From the NCBI RefSeq assembly GCF_017313265.1, contig NZ_JAFLQZ010000011.1:1-64000 (forward strand): 64,000 bases of DNA. Reading direction: 5' to 3'. The notes under the pieces were generated by a model. That model saw nothing but the letters and a program-made list of their open reading frames with translations. It had not been told where the DNA came from and did not search any database. Positions 54,081 through 63,498 of the stretch are shown piece after piece. The position numbers were made by a program, and so were the translations under genes. Position 1 is the first letter of the stretch, and the number at the start of each line of letters is the position of its first letter. Source of the DNA: Hymenobacter telluris (GTDB lineage: Bacteria; Bacteroidota; Bacteroidia; Cytophagales; Hymenobacteraceae).

Positions 54081-56522
54081 ATGAACGCAACTTTTTACTC
54101 ACCCACATCTTGGCTATCCACTCGGCTCCGGTCGAGACTAGCCACCTTAGCGGCTGGCTTGCTGCTGGCTCCGGCTGCTTGGGCCCAAATTGAAGTGCCA
54201 GCCGGCAATCCTACTGGTACTGGCAGCACCTTAGCGCGCAAACCACTAGCCACCTACTATGGCTATGAGCGTAGTGCCATGATTTATACGGCCGCCGAAA
54301 TCGGAACCAGCGGCAGTATTACGAATGTGGGGTTCTATGTCAATTCTGTAAGTACCCCGGGGGCAGCACCTACCAAGATTTACCTGAAAACGGTTGCTAA
54401 CGCCACTTTTGCCGCCGCCACAACAGTTGCGGCTGAAGAAACGGGAGCTACTCTGGTGTATGATAGCACTATTCCAGCTGCCTCGTTCACTGCAAACACG
54501 TGGGTAAGTGTGCCCTTGACTACCCCCTTCGCTTACAATGGCACTTCCAATCTGGAAGTAATTGTAGAAACCAACGCCACTGGTGCTGGCAACGAAGGCA
54601 GCGCGGCCAAAGCATTCCGTTATTCGGCTACTGGTAACAACCGTACCCAATTCTGGCAAGCCGATAACGCCGCCCCAACCACTGCGGGTGCGCTAAGCGT
54701 TTACCGGCCTAATATTCAGTTGACAGGTCTCACCGCGCTAACCTGTCCACCAGTAACGGCATTGACAGTTGGCACTATTACTACCACTACGGCCCAGCTC
54801 ACATTCACGGGCGGTACTGGTAATACGGGGTACACTGTCATCTACACATCGGCAGCTGGTGTTTCTACTACTGTAACGCCTGCTCCTACTGCCTCACCAG
54901 TAGCTCTAACCGGCCTGACGCCTGGTACAACGTATAGCGTAACGGTTGCTGGTAACTGCACAGGCAGCACCACTTCCCAAGCCGTATCTACAGGATTCAG
55001 CACCTTAGCCGTTCCGCCAGCCAACGATGATTGCGCTACTGCCACAGCTTTGACGGTAGGAACTACTTGTACTCCTGTTACTACTACTAACGTAGGAGCA
55101 TCTGCCTCTACTGGTGTTCCAGCGCCAAGCTCCACTACGGGTACTGGCTGCTTTGTAGCCAATACTCCAGTTAGCAATGACGTGTGGTATAGCATGGTAG
55201 TGCCAGCATCTGGCAACGTAACGGTTACTACTAGCGCCGTAACTGGCTCACCACTGAATGACACCGGATTAGTATTATATACTGGCACCTGTGGTTCTCT
55301 AACTGAAGTTGCATGTAGTGATGATGCTACGGCCACTAGTTTCTTCTCGAGTGCTACGGCAACTGGGCTTACCCCCGGTGCTACCATCTATGCGCGGGTG
55401 TGGAGCTTTGGCACCACGCCTACGGGGCAATTTGGTATCTGTGCCGCCGTACCGGCACCCGACGCCGCCGTACAGGCTATCTACGCGTTGGGCACCGTAT
55501 CAACTACCTATGCTTCGCCAGTTGCCGTACAAGCCGTAATTACTAATACAGGTGCTCTGCCGGTAGCTAACCTGCCCGTGACCCTAACTGTGACTGGTGC
55601 AACTACTTTTACGGATGTGAAACTGGTGCCTACGCTGGCGGCAGGAGCTTCAGCCACTGTAACGTTTGCTACTTTCCCGGTTACGGCTGCTTCCGGTACC
55701 AACACACTGACCGTGACGATTCCAGCCGATGGATTGGCTTCCAACAACTCACGAACCTTTAGCCAGACTATAACGCCTGCTACGTTGAGCTACACGTCGG
55801 GCACTACATTCGAAACTGGTGGCGTAGGTGTAGCAGCAACCAACAGCGTTGTGGCCATCCGGTATCAGACGAGCGGACCTGCTTCGGTGCGCTCCGTTAC
55901 GCCTAGCTTTGCTGCTGCCAGCGCCGGTGGTAGCTACCAAATTCAGATATACAGCGCAGGTGCTACCGCCCCTGGTACATTGTTGTATACTTCGCCTACG
56001 CAAACCCGCACAACTGCTGCTAGTTCACCCACTATCACGCTGCCAGGCGTTAACGTGAACGGTCCTTTCTACGTGGGTATTCTGAATCTGGGAACTACCA
56101 ACTTGGCAATTGCTTATCAACTGGAAAACCCGTTGCGCCCAGGTACATTCCTGTATACCTCAACGGGTGGCACCACTTGGGTAGATATCAGCACCTCCAC
56201 ACTGAACTCACGGCTGGCGGTTGATGTAGCGTTGGGCGCGCCGCTGTCCAACAAGGATGCTATTGGCGCGGGCACGCTGAGCGTGTTCCCGAATCCGGCG
56301 CACCAGGACTTCACGCTGCGGCTGCCCGCCATTGCCGGTCAGCGTACCGCTCAGCTGACGCTGATTAACACGCTGGGCCAGCAGGTGCAGAGCCGCACCA
56401 TCCAGCTCAGCGCCGCGGGTACCGACACGCAGATGGATGTCAGCAACCTGGCCAAAGGTATCTACACCCTACGCGTACAAACCGCCGACCAGGTAGCTAC
56501 CAAGCAAATCAGCGTGGAATAA
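54081..56522 (+). CDS. T9SS-secreted protein with fibronectin III domain
   Basis: An 813-residue exported protein. ATG 54081 precedes a signal peptide (LATLAAGLLLAPAAWAQ). Domains: an N-terminal beta-rich region (about 20-220) resembling those of other Bacteroidota surface proteins, a fibronectin type III repeat (TALTVGTITTTTAQLTF..., about 225-310), a Cys-containing region starting NDDCATATAL (about 320-470) like pre-peptidase or CUB-like modules, a CARDB-like module (about 475-575), an additional jelly-roll-like region, and the T9SS type A sorting domain (LSVFPNPAHQ, ending ISVE). Function unknown; likely surface adhesion or binding. It follows oxyR after 232 non-coding bases and ends before a clear terminator. 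Confidence 0.87.
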   Translation: MNATFYSPTSWLSTRLRSRLATLAAGLLLAPAAWAQIEVPAGNPTGTGSTLARKPLATYYGYERSAMIYTAAEIGTSGSITNVGFYVNSVSTPGAAPTKIYLKTVANATFAAATTVAAEETGATLVYDSTIPAASFTANTWVSVPLTTPFAYNGTSNLEVIVETNATGAGNEGSAAKAFRYSATGNNRTQFWQADNAAPTTAGALSVYRPNIQLTGLTALTCPPVTALTVGTITTTTAQLTFTGGTGNTGYTVIYTSAAGVSTTVTPAPTASPVALTGLTPGTTYSVTVAGNCTGSTTSQAVSTGFSTLAVPPANDDCATATALTVGTTCTPVTTTNVGASASTGVPAPSSTTGTGCFVANTPVSNDVWYSMVVPASGNVTVTTSAVTGSPLNDTGLVLYTGTCGSLTEVACSDDATATSFFSSATATGLTPGATIYARVWSFGTTPTGQFGICAAVPAPDAAVQAIYALGTVSTTYASPVAVQAVITNTGALPVANLPVTLTVTGATTFTDVKLVPTLAAGASATVTFATFPVTAASGTNTLTVTIPADGLASNNSRTFSQTITPATLSYTSGTTFETGGVGVAATNSVVAIRYQTSGPASVRSVTPSFAAASAGGSYQIQIYSAGATAPGTLLYTSPTQTRTTAASSPTITLPGVNVNGPFYVGILNLGTTNLAIAYQLENPLRPGTFLYTSTGGTTWVDISTSTLNSRLAVDVALGAPLSNKDAIGAGTLSVFPNPAHQDFTLRLPAIAGQRTAQLTLINTLGQQVQSRTIQLSAAGTDTQMDVSNLAKGIYTLRVQTADQVATKQISVE

Positions 56523-56572
56523 CCTGCTGCCCGCAAAGCCAACAGCAAGTAGTTGGCTCTGACGCTTCATTG

Positions 56573-56607
56573 AAAAGCCCGGCTTCCACAGGAGGCCGGG
56601 CTTTTTA
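56573..56607 (+). terminator. Terminator of the fibronectin-type T9SS gene
   Basis: AAAAGCCCGGC at 56573-56583 pairs with GCCGGGCTTTT at 56595-56605, followed by TATTT. It lies 50 bases after the stop codon. Confidence 0.92.
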
Positions 56608-56695
56608 TTTCAGCACGAATCACATGGATTGCGTATGCTGGCTAACCACTGACGCTGTGCAGGTGTCAGGCGGTATTCACCTATTGCTTTCTGTT

Positions 56696-57448
56696 ATGTC
56701 ATCAACTGCCAAGCCTGCTCCTGCTTCTCTCACCTTTGTGTGCCTGCACTACTGGGCCGGCTCTGGCCGAGAGTGGGAGGCGGTTAGCAAGCTGCTGGCT
56801 CCCGATTTTGCGGTGCTGGCGCCTGATTTGGGTGGCTTCGGTGAGGCTCCGGCCCCGGCTGGTGGCTATACCGTGGATGCTTACACCGACCAGCTGGCTG
56901 CTTACTTAGCCAATAAAAAGCTGGCGCGCTACGTGGTAGTGGGGCACAGCATGGGCGGCAAAATTGCGCTGGCGCTGGCCGCTAGGCAGCCCGCCGGGCT
57001 AGTAGGCGTAGCCCTGCTAAGTCCGTCGCCGCCCACGCCGGAGCCCATGACCGAGGACAACCGCCAGAGCAGCCTGCGGGCGTATGGTAACCCTGTGAAA
57101 GCACAAGAAACCATGCAGCACATTACGGCCCGCCCCCTAGCCAAAACCATCCAGCAGCAAATCACCCAGGATAATCTGCGCAGCACCAAAGCCGCCTGGG
57201 ACGCCTGGTTGCTCCACGGGAGCCGCGAGAATATTACCAGCCGGCTCTGCCACATCCAAGTGCCGTGCACGGTGCTGGCCGGCGACCAAGATGCCGTCAT
57301 GTCGCCATCAGTACACGGCCTCGAAACGCTGCCCCTGCTGCCCGAAGGCACCCCGCTGGAGATTATTGGCGGCGCAGGGCACCTGCTGCCTTACGAAGCC
57401 CCCGAGGAAGTGGCAGCTCTGCTGCACTCGTTTGGGCGGCAGCTGTGA
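56696..57448 (+). CDS. Alpha/beta hydrolase
   Basis: A 250-residue single-domain alpha/beta hydrolase. ATG 56696 is preferred to the upstream in-frame ATG at 56570 because that longer frame would begin inside the preceding terminator. The triad is legible: nucleophile Ser in GHSMGG (about 87), Asp in GDQDAV (about 203) and His in GGAGHLLP (about 231). An oxyanion-type LHYWAGSG segment near 16-23 replaces the common HGxPG. No signal peptide. The group includes esterases, haloperoxidases and C-C hydrolases, so the substrate cannot be told. It stands between a terminator and a decayed aquaporin gene. Confidence 0.88.
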   Translation: MSSTAKPAPASLTFVCLHYWAGSGREWEAVSKLLAPDFAVLAPDLGGFGEAPAPAGGYTVDAYTDQLAAYLANKKLARYVVVGHSMGGKIALALAARQPAGLVGVALLSPSPPTPEPMTEDNRQSSLRAYGNPVKAQETMQHITARPLAKTIQQQITQDNLRSTKAAWDAWLLHGSRENITSRLCHIQVPCTVLAGDQDAVMSPSVHGLETLPLLPEGTPLEIIGGAGHLLPYEAPEEVAALLHSFGRQL

Positions 57449-57545
57449 AAGACCGTTTGCGAGGTAAAAACAAACGGCAAGCAGAAGCGGGTACAGCTAT
57501 ATTTTCAGCCTCCCCCCGGAAGTAAGGTGCGCCGTTGCAGCAACG

Positions 57546-58021
57546 GTGAGCGAACCTCTTCAGGCAACATGGCTACGGCAGTTGGCTGCTGCGTGGCGGT
57601 GGCATTGGCCGCATTACCTGGCCGCGACGCCGGAGCTGGCTGTCTTCGTAAGCTGGGCCAGCTGCCTCACGGTGCTGATTGAGCATCCGGCGTCAGTGAA
57701 ACCAAGGCGGGTTGGTTGCTGGGCACGCTTAATTCTGGTGTATAGCATAGTAGAAACAACGTTTTCGGGCCTGAGCCCGGCCCGCAGTTTAGGTGCCGCC
57801 ACGGTGGCTGGCAGCTACCACGGCTTGTGGCGTACTGGGTAGCCCCACCCGTGGCTGTGTGGCTGGCTACCGTGTTGTTCCGGTACTTCTACCACGGCGA
57901 GGACCTGGACCGCGCTGTACTGGCCGGCTGCGGCGCTGGTACCTCCTCCCCATATTCTCCCGACGAAGAACCCCCACAATATCCGGACAAGGGGCAAGCA
58001 AGAATGCAACTAACTACCTGA
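57546..58021 (+). pseudogene. Aquaporin (MIP family) remnant
   Basis: From a GTG at 57546 one frame gives a peptide with WHWPHYLAATPELAVFVSW.. and TVLIEHPAS, as in the N-terminal helix of Bacteroidota aquaporins, then jumps after about 57 residues into LILVYSIVETTFSGLSPARS and LGAATVAGSYHGLW, which matches the last two helices and the second NPA region. The frame then hits a stop (57840-57842) and continues in another frame from 57827 with VAYWVAPPVAVWLATVLFRY to 58021. So the gene has lost its middle, including the first NPA motif; the second NPA is changed to LSPA, and there is a frameshift. Intact members are near 230 residues. Identity is from motif memory. Confidence 0.72.
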
Positions 58022-58108
58022 GGCGTTACGACAAAAAGAGAGGATACCGTTCAAGCCACGCAGGCCGAACAGCACCCTCCCTCTTGGTCGTGGTACACGG
58101 TTTCTTAC
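58022..58108. other. Short spacer after the aquaporin remnant
   Basis: Eighty-seven bases before the convergent patatin gene. I see no structured element and no terminator here. Confidence 0.4.
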
Positions 58109-60445
58109 TTAATCCAACGACCGGTCGCGGAACAGGACGAAGCCGATGTGCGCGAAAACGCCGAACTGGTGGTCGGGGTCGTCGTAGTGAATGAATTGCA
58201 ACGAGGCCGGGCCCACCGGGGTCTGGTACACAAAGCCGGTCATGGCTGTGAGGTAGGGGCGGCTGACGGTGGCCCCGCGCTTAGCCAGTACCGGGTTGAA
58301 ATCCTGCTGTTCCCAGGGCCGAAATAAGGCGTGGGCGTACACCTCACTGCGCCACTCCAACGAGCCGAGGATGGCCTTTATGTACCGCAACCCCACTGCC
58401 GCGTAAGCCGTGCCCCGATACCGGTCCAGAAACAGGGTGCGCGAATCGGGGAGGGGCAAAAACGCGGCCGCCGACGTCAACGACGAGCGGTAAGTGGCAA
58501 AGCGGCCCTGCGTGGTAGCTACGGCATCGAGGGTGTAGCCCCACGCGTGTACCCGGCGCCCCACAGAATCCACTTTGTGAAAGGTGAAGTACTGCTCGAT
58601 ATACAAACGGCTCTGAAGCCATTGGTGGTCTTTGGTACGGTCGGCTAAGCCATTGGCTGTCGAGCCGGCCTCGTAATCTTCCTCGGCCACCACCCCGCGC
58701 AACGAGAATTCTGCGCGGCGGCCGCTCACCGGGTATTGCCGGCGGTTCAGAGAGTTACGCTGAAACTGAATGGCGCCCGTTACGCCGGTTACGTTGTTCT
58801 GGTCCAGGCTGGCGTCGCTGCTGATTTCGTTGGTGTTGGCAAACCGGTCACGGTTCGTGAACAGGCCCCCACTCAGTACGTAGCGGCTGCGGTAGTTGGG
58901 GCTGTAGCCGATGGCCACGCTGGTTTTCAGGTCGCGCTGCTGGAGCTGGGTGTTTTGGGCGGTGCTGCCTAGCAGGCCCCCGGTGTCTTGGTAGTTGAAA
59001 TTGTTGAACGTAATAGCCGGCTCTACATAAAAGGGGTGGTTGCCGGGAATGCTGATCCGGAAGGTGCCCTGCGCCCCGTTGTAAAACCGCCCAATGGTGG
59101 CGTTGCCTTTTATCGTGTACAGAAACCGGTTGAGGTAGCGGTAAGCTCCGCCCAGGTAAAAGTTGCTCATAGACCTCGACGACAGCAGCACGCCCAAATC
59201 GGTGGTTAGGTTGCTGTTCTGGCGCGCATCCAGGTTCAGCGTGTAGCCTTGCAGCTTGCTGTCGTAGCGGACGCGCGGGTACACGTTGTTGAAGAAGTCG
59301 TTGTTTACGAGGCGGTAGTATCCCTCTTCTATGTCGCCGGGTGAGTAGCTGGAGCCGGTTTTCTGGAAGAAGCGCCGCACAAATTCCTGCTGTTGCGCCG
59401 GTACGCCCTGCACGGTTATCTGCTTGAATTCCGGCTTGGGAGCCCGCTCCTGGAAAGCCCGCCGGCGCTGCTGCAACGCCAGCGTGTCCTCGCGCCGCGG
59501 AATCCGGGTCAGGAGTTGGTCTAGCTTTTTCTCGGTGGCCTGGGTGCCCAATACCACCAGCTGCTTTACCTTGTTGAAGTCGGCCGCCGTGAATTCGTCG
59601 ATTTTTGGCTGGATGAAAATGCCATTTGGGCCTACCGAGGTAGTATCGGCCCCGTTGAAGCCCACAAACAGCAGCGTATTCGCCAGCAGGGCATCATCCT
59701 TTTCTTTGGGGTATTTATTGAAGGCCACGTCACCCACGTTCACCCCAATAATAATATCGGGCTTGAACTCTTGCCGCATCACGCCGGTCGGGAAGTTGTC
59801 AACCACTGCCCCATCAAACAGGTAGCGGCCATCGGGCTGCCGGATAGGGCGGAAGGCCAGCGGGAAAGCCATGGAGTTGCGCACCGCATCGGCCAACGAC
59901 CCATCCCGCTGCACCACTCGCTGCCGCGTGAATACTTCGGAGGCCACGCTGCGGTAAGGCACCATCAGCTTGTTGAAATCGTAGCCGGATATAGCGCCGG
60001 CTGGGGCCAGCATGGTGGATAGCACGTAGTTGAGCGTCACGTCGTCTACCAGCTTGGGCGTTACGCGGGCCTTCAGCGTCGAGTCGATGGCTAAGCGCAG
60101 GTGCAGGGCAGCGGGGTTGTAGTCGCCGTCGTAATAGTTATACACCTTGCCTTCCAGCGGCTCGCCCGACACCCAATTCTGGAAATCTGGCTTGAGCACA
60201 ATTTCTTCGATTTCGGCCGGCGAATACCCGGCAGCGTACATGGCGCCCACAATAGCGCCCATGCTCGTGCCCACTATGTAGTCGATGGGAATCCGGTTTT
60301 TCTCCAGCACCTTGAGCACGCCCACGTGGGCCAGGCCCTTGGCGCCGCCACCACTAAGCACTAGGCCAACCTTCTGAGCGAAAGCAACTTGGCTACCCCA
60401 CAGGAATGCGAGCAGCAAGGCGAGAAATGGGTAATATTTACGCAT
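58109..60445 (-). CDS. Patatin-like phospholipase with C-terminal BamA-type barrel
   Basis: A 778-residue protein; ATG 60445 gives a signal peptide (KYYPFLALLLAFLWGSQVAFAQ). The patatin domain (about 25-310) has the oxyanion SGGGAKG (31-37), nucleophile Ser61 in GTSMG and the Asp of FDGAVVDNFP (near 215), so it should hydrolyse acyl esters. A POTRA-like segment follows (about 345-415), then a roughly 360-residue outer-membrane beta-barrel of the Omp85 type. This is the PlpD-like type V architecture, an autotransported or surface-displayed phospholipase. The CD225-DUF2752 pair is upstream on the same strand, 223 bases away. The gene converges on the decayed aquaporin. Confidence 0.93.
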   Translation of the reverse strand: MRKYYPFLALLLAFLWGSQVAFAQKVGLVLSGGGAKGLAHVGVLKVLEKNRIPIDYIVGTSMGAIVGAMYAAGYSPAEIEEIVLKPDFQNWVSGEPLEGKVYNYYDGDYNPAALHLRLAIDSTLKARVTPKLVDDVTLNYVLSTMLAPAGAISGYDFNKLMVPYRSVASEVFTRQRVVQRDGSLADAVRNSMAFPLAFRPIRQPDGRYLFDGAVVDNFPTGVMRQEFKPDIIIGVNVGDVAFNKYPKEKDDALLANTLLFVGFNGADTTSVGPNGIFIQPKIDEFTAADFNKVKQLVVLGTQATEKKLDQLLTRIPRREDTLALQQRRRAFQERAPKPEFKQITVQGVPAQQQEFVRRFFQKTGSSYSPGDIEEGYYRLVNNDFFNNVYPRVRYDSKLQGYTLNLDARQNSNLTTDLGVLLSSRSMSNFYLGGAYRYLNRFLYTIKGNATIGRFYNGAQGTFRISIPGNHPFYVEPAITFNNFNYQDTGGLLGSTAQNTQLQQRDLKTSVAIGYSPNYRSRYVLSGGLFTNRDRFANTNEISSDASLDQNNVTGVTGAIQFQRNSLNRRQYPVSGRRAEFSLRGVVAEEDYEAGSTANGLADRTKDHQWLQSRLYIEQYFTFHKVDSVGRRVHAWGYTLDAVATTQGRFATYRSSLTSAAAFLPLPDSRTLFLDRYRGTAYAAVGLRYIKAILGSLEWRSEVYAHALFRPWEQQDFNPVLAKRGATVSRPYLTAMTGFVYQTPVGPASLQFIHYDDPDHQFGVFAHIGFVLFRDRSLD

Positions 60446-60668
60446 ACATAAAGCACAAAGAGTAAGCCCCGCCTTGGGGCAGCGCGTTTCGTACGCAATG
60501 CCCGGCAGCAAGTTGCACTATCAAGAGGTAGTGAAAACGAATTTAGAAATAGCAGTACGAAGAAGGCTCGCGCCGCCGCCGTTGCAGTTGTGCCGGCTGG
60601 CGAATATATCGTCTTCGCAATGCAATTTGGCTTTGCGTTTTTCCGGCCTGTTGTGCAAGGTCTGCAAG

Positions 60669-61109
60669 TTACGGAGCCAGCCAGTTGCCCAGCGGCCCCG
60701 GTAAATTGCGCAACACCGTAAAGAGTATACTAGCTGCTACCACGCTCCAACCAAACCACGCACGGTACAGCACCGAACTACGGCGCGGGATACCACCAAT
60801 CCGGCCGCGCACTTCTTCCACAGCACCCAATAGTAGCACCGGCGCGAAAAGTGCGGCCAGGAGGTTGAAACTGACGGCCTGCTCTATTTCACCATGCAGC
60901 AAGGCGTGTAAAGCCCGCTGGGTGCCACAGCCGGGGCAGTGCAGCCCCGTGAGCCAGTGCACCGGGCAGCGCGGAAACGGATACTGCGCCGGGTCGAGGC
61001 GGAAATACAGTGCCGCCAGCGCCAACCCTGCCACCAGCCCGCCACCTATCAGGCCCGCTGTAACTGGCTTAGTGAAAAACAAGCGGCGGCTACCTATCAA
61101 CGAATCCAC
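60669..61109 (-). CDS. DUF2752 small membrane protein
   Basis: A 146-residue protein with three or four membrane segments. The family signature CPVHWLTGLHCPGCGTQRALHALLHG, of which CPGCGTQRA is the core, is at about 48-74. The GTG start at 61109 overlaps the last 20 bases of the upstream CD225 gene, so translation is probably coupled. DUF2752 has no proven function. It often sits beside CD225/dispanin-like genes in Bacteroidota, as here. Confidence 0.88.
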   Translation of the reverse strand: MDSLIGSRRLFFTKPVTAGLIGGGLVAGLALAALYFRLDPAQYPFPRCPVHWLTGLHCPGCGTQRALHALLHGEIEQAVSFNLLAALFAPVLLLGAVEEVRGRIGGIPRRSSVLYRAWFGWSVVAASILFTVLRNLPGPLGNWLAP

Positions 61110-61407
61110 TCAAAAGAGCGCCGCCCAGCCCCATCATTATAGCAATAGCAATCGGGATAGCCACTTGCAGTATGGCTCCTATCAACCCGTATTTCACCCA
61201 TTTGCCAGCGTTTTGGGAGGCTTCCTGTGCCCCGGCATAATCACCCACCGCCAGCCGCGAATTCACGTTGGCTGAGTTGATGATGGCCACAATGCCAAAG
61301 GGTAGGCAGCAGAAGATGGTCACCAAAATAGCTTCGACCAGCCAGTTCTTGGGTGGGAGCCCACCAGCCGGCGGCATGCCACCGGGGGATACGTACGCTT
61401 GTTCCAT
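61090..61407 (-). CDS. CD225/dispanin family membrane protein
   Basis: A 105-residue protein; ATG 61407 is preferred over the upstream ATG at 61461. A Pro/Gly-rich N-terminus (SPGGMPPAGGLPP) precedes the CD225 signature: an intramembrane helix ending CCLPFGIVAIINS (about 31-44), an S/N-rich short loop, then AGKWVKYGLIGAI and a second membrane helix. The vertebrate relatives (IFITM) change membrane rigidity; bacterial roles are unknown. It overlaps the DUF2752 gene by 20 bases, which makes a two-gene operon. Confidence 0.88.
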   Translation of the reverse strand: MEQAYVSPGGMPPAGGLPPKNWLVEAILVTIFCCLPFGIVAIINSANVNSRLAVGDYAGAQEASQNAGKWVKYGLIGAILQVAIPIAIAIMMGLGGALLSGFVDR

Positions 61408-61872
61408 GCTGCTTGCGGATAGTTGGGTATATATAGTGAAAAGTAAAGATTCCTGTGGCAATACTCAAGTTCCGCCCCCAGTCCGTGCCAGTCTGCCAAG
61501 CTCAACAGCATGTTTTTGGTGCGCTTCAAACAACCAATTTCTGCCGCATTACGCGAGAAGCATACGGTAACTGCTCTGTCATTGGGTTGCAGCAAAATTA
61601 TTGTTCAGCTACGGGGTAGACAGTGGTCTTGGCAAGGAAGGTGGAGCGAAAAATTATTCGATGTTATTGCACTTTGCTATTAAAAGATTTAAACCAGAAT
61701 AGGTATGTAAAACAGAGGCATTAGATACGTTTGGAAATGCATTATATTGTACCGGCTTGAAATAAAGGCCATGTTTAGCCAAGGGTAAGTGGCGGTGCTG
61801 TATGGTTTTGTAATGCGGTTCGGTTGATTGATTCTTGGACTTTTTTGATTTGTTACTTCAATCTTTCTTGTT
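61408..61872. other. Divergent spacer upstream of the PA14-ricin gene
   Basis: A 465-base gap. Bases 61640-61870 are AT-rich and contain TACGTTTG (61726-61733), a perfect -7-like box but without a correctly spaced TTG. No structured element or long frame was found. Confidence 0.45.
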
Positions 61873-63483
61873 GTGCGAAACTTACTGTTCCGTTCTATAA
61901 TCGGGCTTGGCTTATGCAGCGGAGTGCTGGTAGGCCTATCATCAGCGGCGGCCCTTGGCCGTACCGGGTCGGGAGAGAATGCTGGGGCTTCGGTAGTGCA
62001 AGGAGCTGGCACCGGCCTCACCGCTTCTTACTTCCGCAACGGCACATTGGCCGGAGCGCCAGTGCTTACCCGCATCGACCCGGCCATTGATTTTCAATGG
62101 GGCGCCGGCTCGCCTGGCCCCGAGGTGCCCGCCGACAACTTCTCGGTTCGGTGGGAAGGCCTGCTGGCGGCTTCGGTTACTGGCCGCTACAAGTTTTCGG
62201 TGCAAACCAGTGAAGGTGTGCGCCTGTGGGTGAACGGCAAAAAAGTGCTGGACACCTGGGACGGCAAAAAAGCCAACACCGATGCACCCCTGGCTTTTGC
62301 CAACCTGGCCGCCGGCGAAAAGACCTCTATCAAGCTGGAGTACTTCGACGAAGAAGGCGACGCCCGCATTCAACTGCAATGGACGCCACCCGGCCAGGCC
62401 GAGCAAACTATTCCATCGGGCAACCTGTACCCGCTGGGTTCGTCTCTCGCCCCTGATCCGGCTGGTGCAGGCCCGGCCGTAGCTGCGGCACCAGCTGCTA
62501 AGCCGGCGCCAGCTCCTAAGCCTGCTGCCGAGCCCAAAGCACCCAAAGCCGCTAAAGAGCCGAAGGTTGCCAAAGAGGCGGCAGTAGTTGCTGCACCGGC
62601 CCCCAAACCCGCTGCTGCTAAAGCGGCTGCCGCAAAGCCCGCTAAACCCGCCCCCGAGCCCAAACCAGCTCCTGCTCCCAAGGAGGTAGCCGCCGAGCCG
62701 AAACCTTCGCCGGCGTTTGTACCAGGCGTGTACACGCTGAAAGTCCGGTCCGATGAAAAGCCATTGGAACTTGCCGACCAAGCCCAGATAAATGCCGCCG
62801 CAAACCCGCTGGGCGGGGCGGCCGCCAGCACCGTACCACAATGGAGCATCGAGCCGGCCGGCACGGGCTACTACCGCATTGCGGTGCAGGGTGGGCGTAA
62901 GGTGCTGGAGGTGCTGGGCAGCGCCACTTCCAACGGTACGCCTCTCAGCTTGTGGCCTTTCTATAGCGGCAACAACCAACTGTGGGCCATTGAGCCGCTG
63001 GAAGATGGGTATTACAAGCTCACCGCCAAACACAGCGGCAAGGCCGTGACGCTCAACACGCCCGAGGAAGGCGGCTTGCAACAACGGCGCTACGCCAACC
63101 GCCCTACCCAGCAGTGGAAGCTAGAAGCCGCTGCTCCCGTGGTCCTGCTACCCGCCGGCGCGGTGCCTAGCAACACCCCTAGCGTAGGCGCCAACCAACT
63201 GAGCGTATATCCCAACCCTAGCAATGGGGTGATGCAAATGTCGTATCAATTGGGTGCCGAGCAGCCACTGGGTTGGGTGCTCTACAACCAAAGCGGTATT
63301 GCCGTGCGGGTGTCCGACTACCGGCGCCAAACGGCCGGGGGGCATCACCAAACCCTGGATTTCCGCAGCCTCCCCGCCGGCGACTATTACCTGAACCTGA
63401 CGGTAGGTACCGTGAATACCAAGCACCCCGTAAGCATCCGTCGGCCGGCCGCTGAGGCACCAGCCACTACTTCGGCCGAGTAA
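61873..63483 (+). CDS. T9SS-secreted PA14 and ricin-type lectin protein
   Basis: A 536-residue exported protein starting at GTG 61873 (RNLLFRSIIGLGLCSGVLVGL signal). A PA14 domain (about 50-185: GLTASYFRNG, WEGLLAASVTGRYKFSVQTS, DGVRL-like VRLWVNGKKVLDTW) is followed by a Lys/Ala/Pro linker (about 195-285, AKPAPAPKPA-type), a ricin-like beta-trefoil region (about 288-425, repeated QW or NQLW turns) and the T9SS type A sorting domain (LSVYPNPSNG). Both folded domains are typical sugar-binding modules, so a carbohydrate-binding surface role is likely; no catalytic domain is present. The small membrane protein starts 15 bases downstream. Confidence 0.88.
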   Translation: MRNLLFRSIIGLGLCSGVLVGLSSAAALGRTGSGENAGASVVQGAGTGLTASYFRNGTLAGAPVLTRIDPAIDFQWGAGSPGPEVPADNFSVRWEGLLAASVTGRYKFSVQTSEGVRLWVNGKKVLDTWDGKKANTDAPLAFANLAAGEKTSIKLEYFDEEGDARIQLQWTPPGQAEQTIPSGNLYPLGSSLAPDPAGAGPAVAAAPAAKPAPAPKPAAEPKAPKAAKEPKVAKEAAVVAAPAPKPAAAKAAAAKPAKPAPEPKPAPAPKEVAAEPKPSPAFVPGVYTLKVRSDEKPLELADQAQINAAANPLGGAAASTVPQWSIEPAGTGYYRIAVQGGRKVLEVLGSATSNGTPLSLWPFYSGNNQLWAIEPLEDGYYKLTAKHSGKAVTLNTPEEGGLQQRRYANRPTQQWKLEAAAPVVLLPAGAVPSNTPSVGANQLSVYPNPSNGVMQMSYQLGAEQPLGWVLYNQSGIAVRVSDYRRQTAGGHHQTLDFRSLPAGDYYLNLTVGTVNTKHPVSIRRPAAEAPATTSAE

Positions 63484-63498
63484 GCGGATTCTATCAAC

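Noticed and set aside
57793..58194. 133-codon plus-strand frame after the aquaporin remnant
   Set aside because: It is Arg/Gly-rich in a third frame and runs into the end of the convergent patatin gene; it does not follow aquaporin homology.
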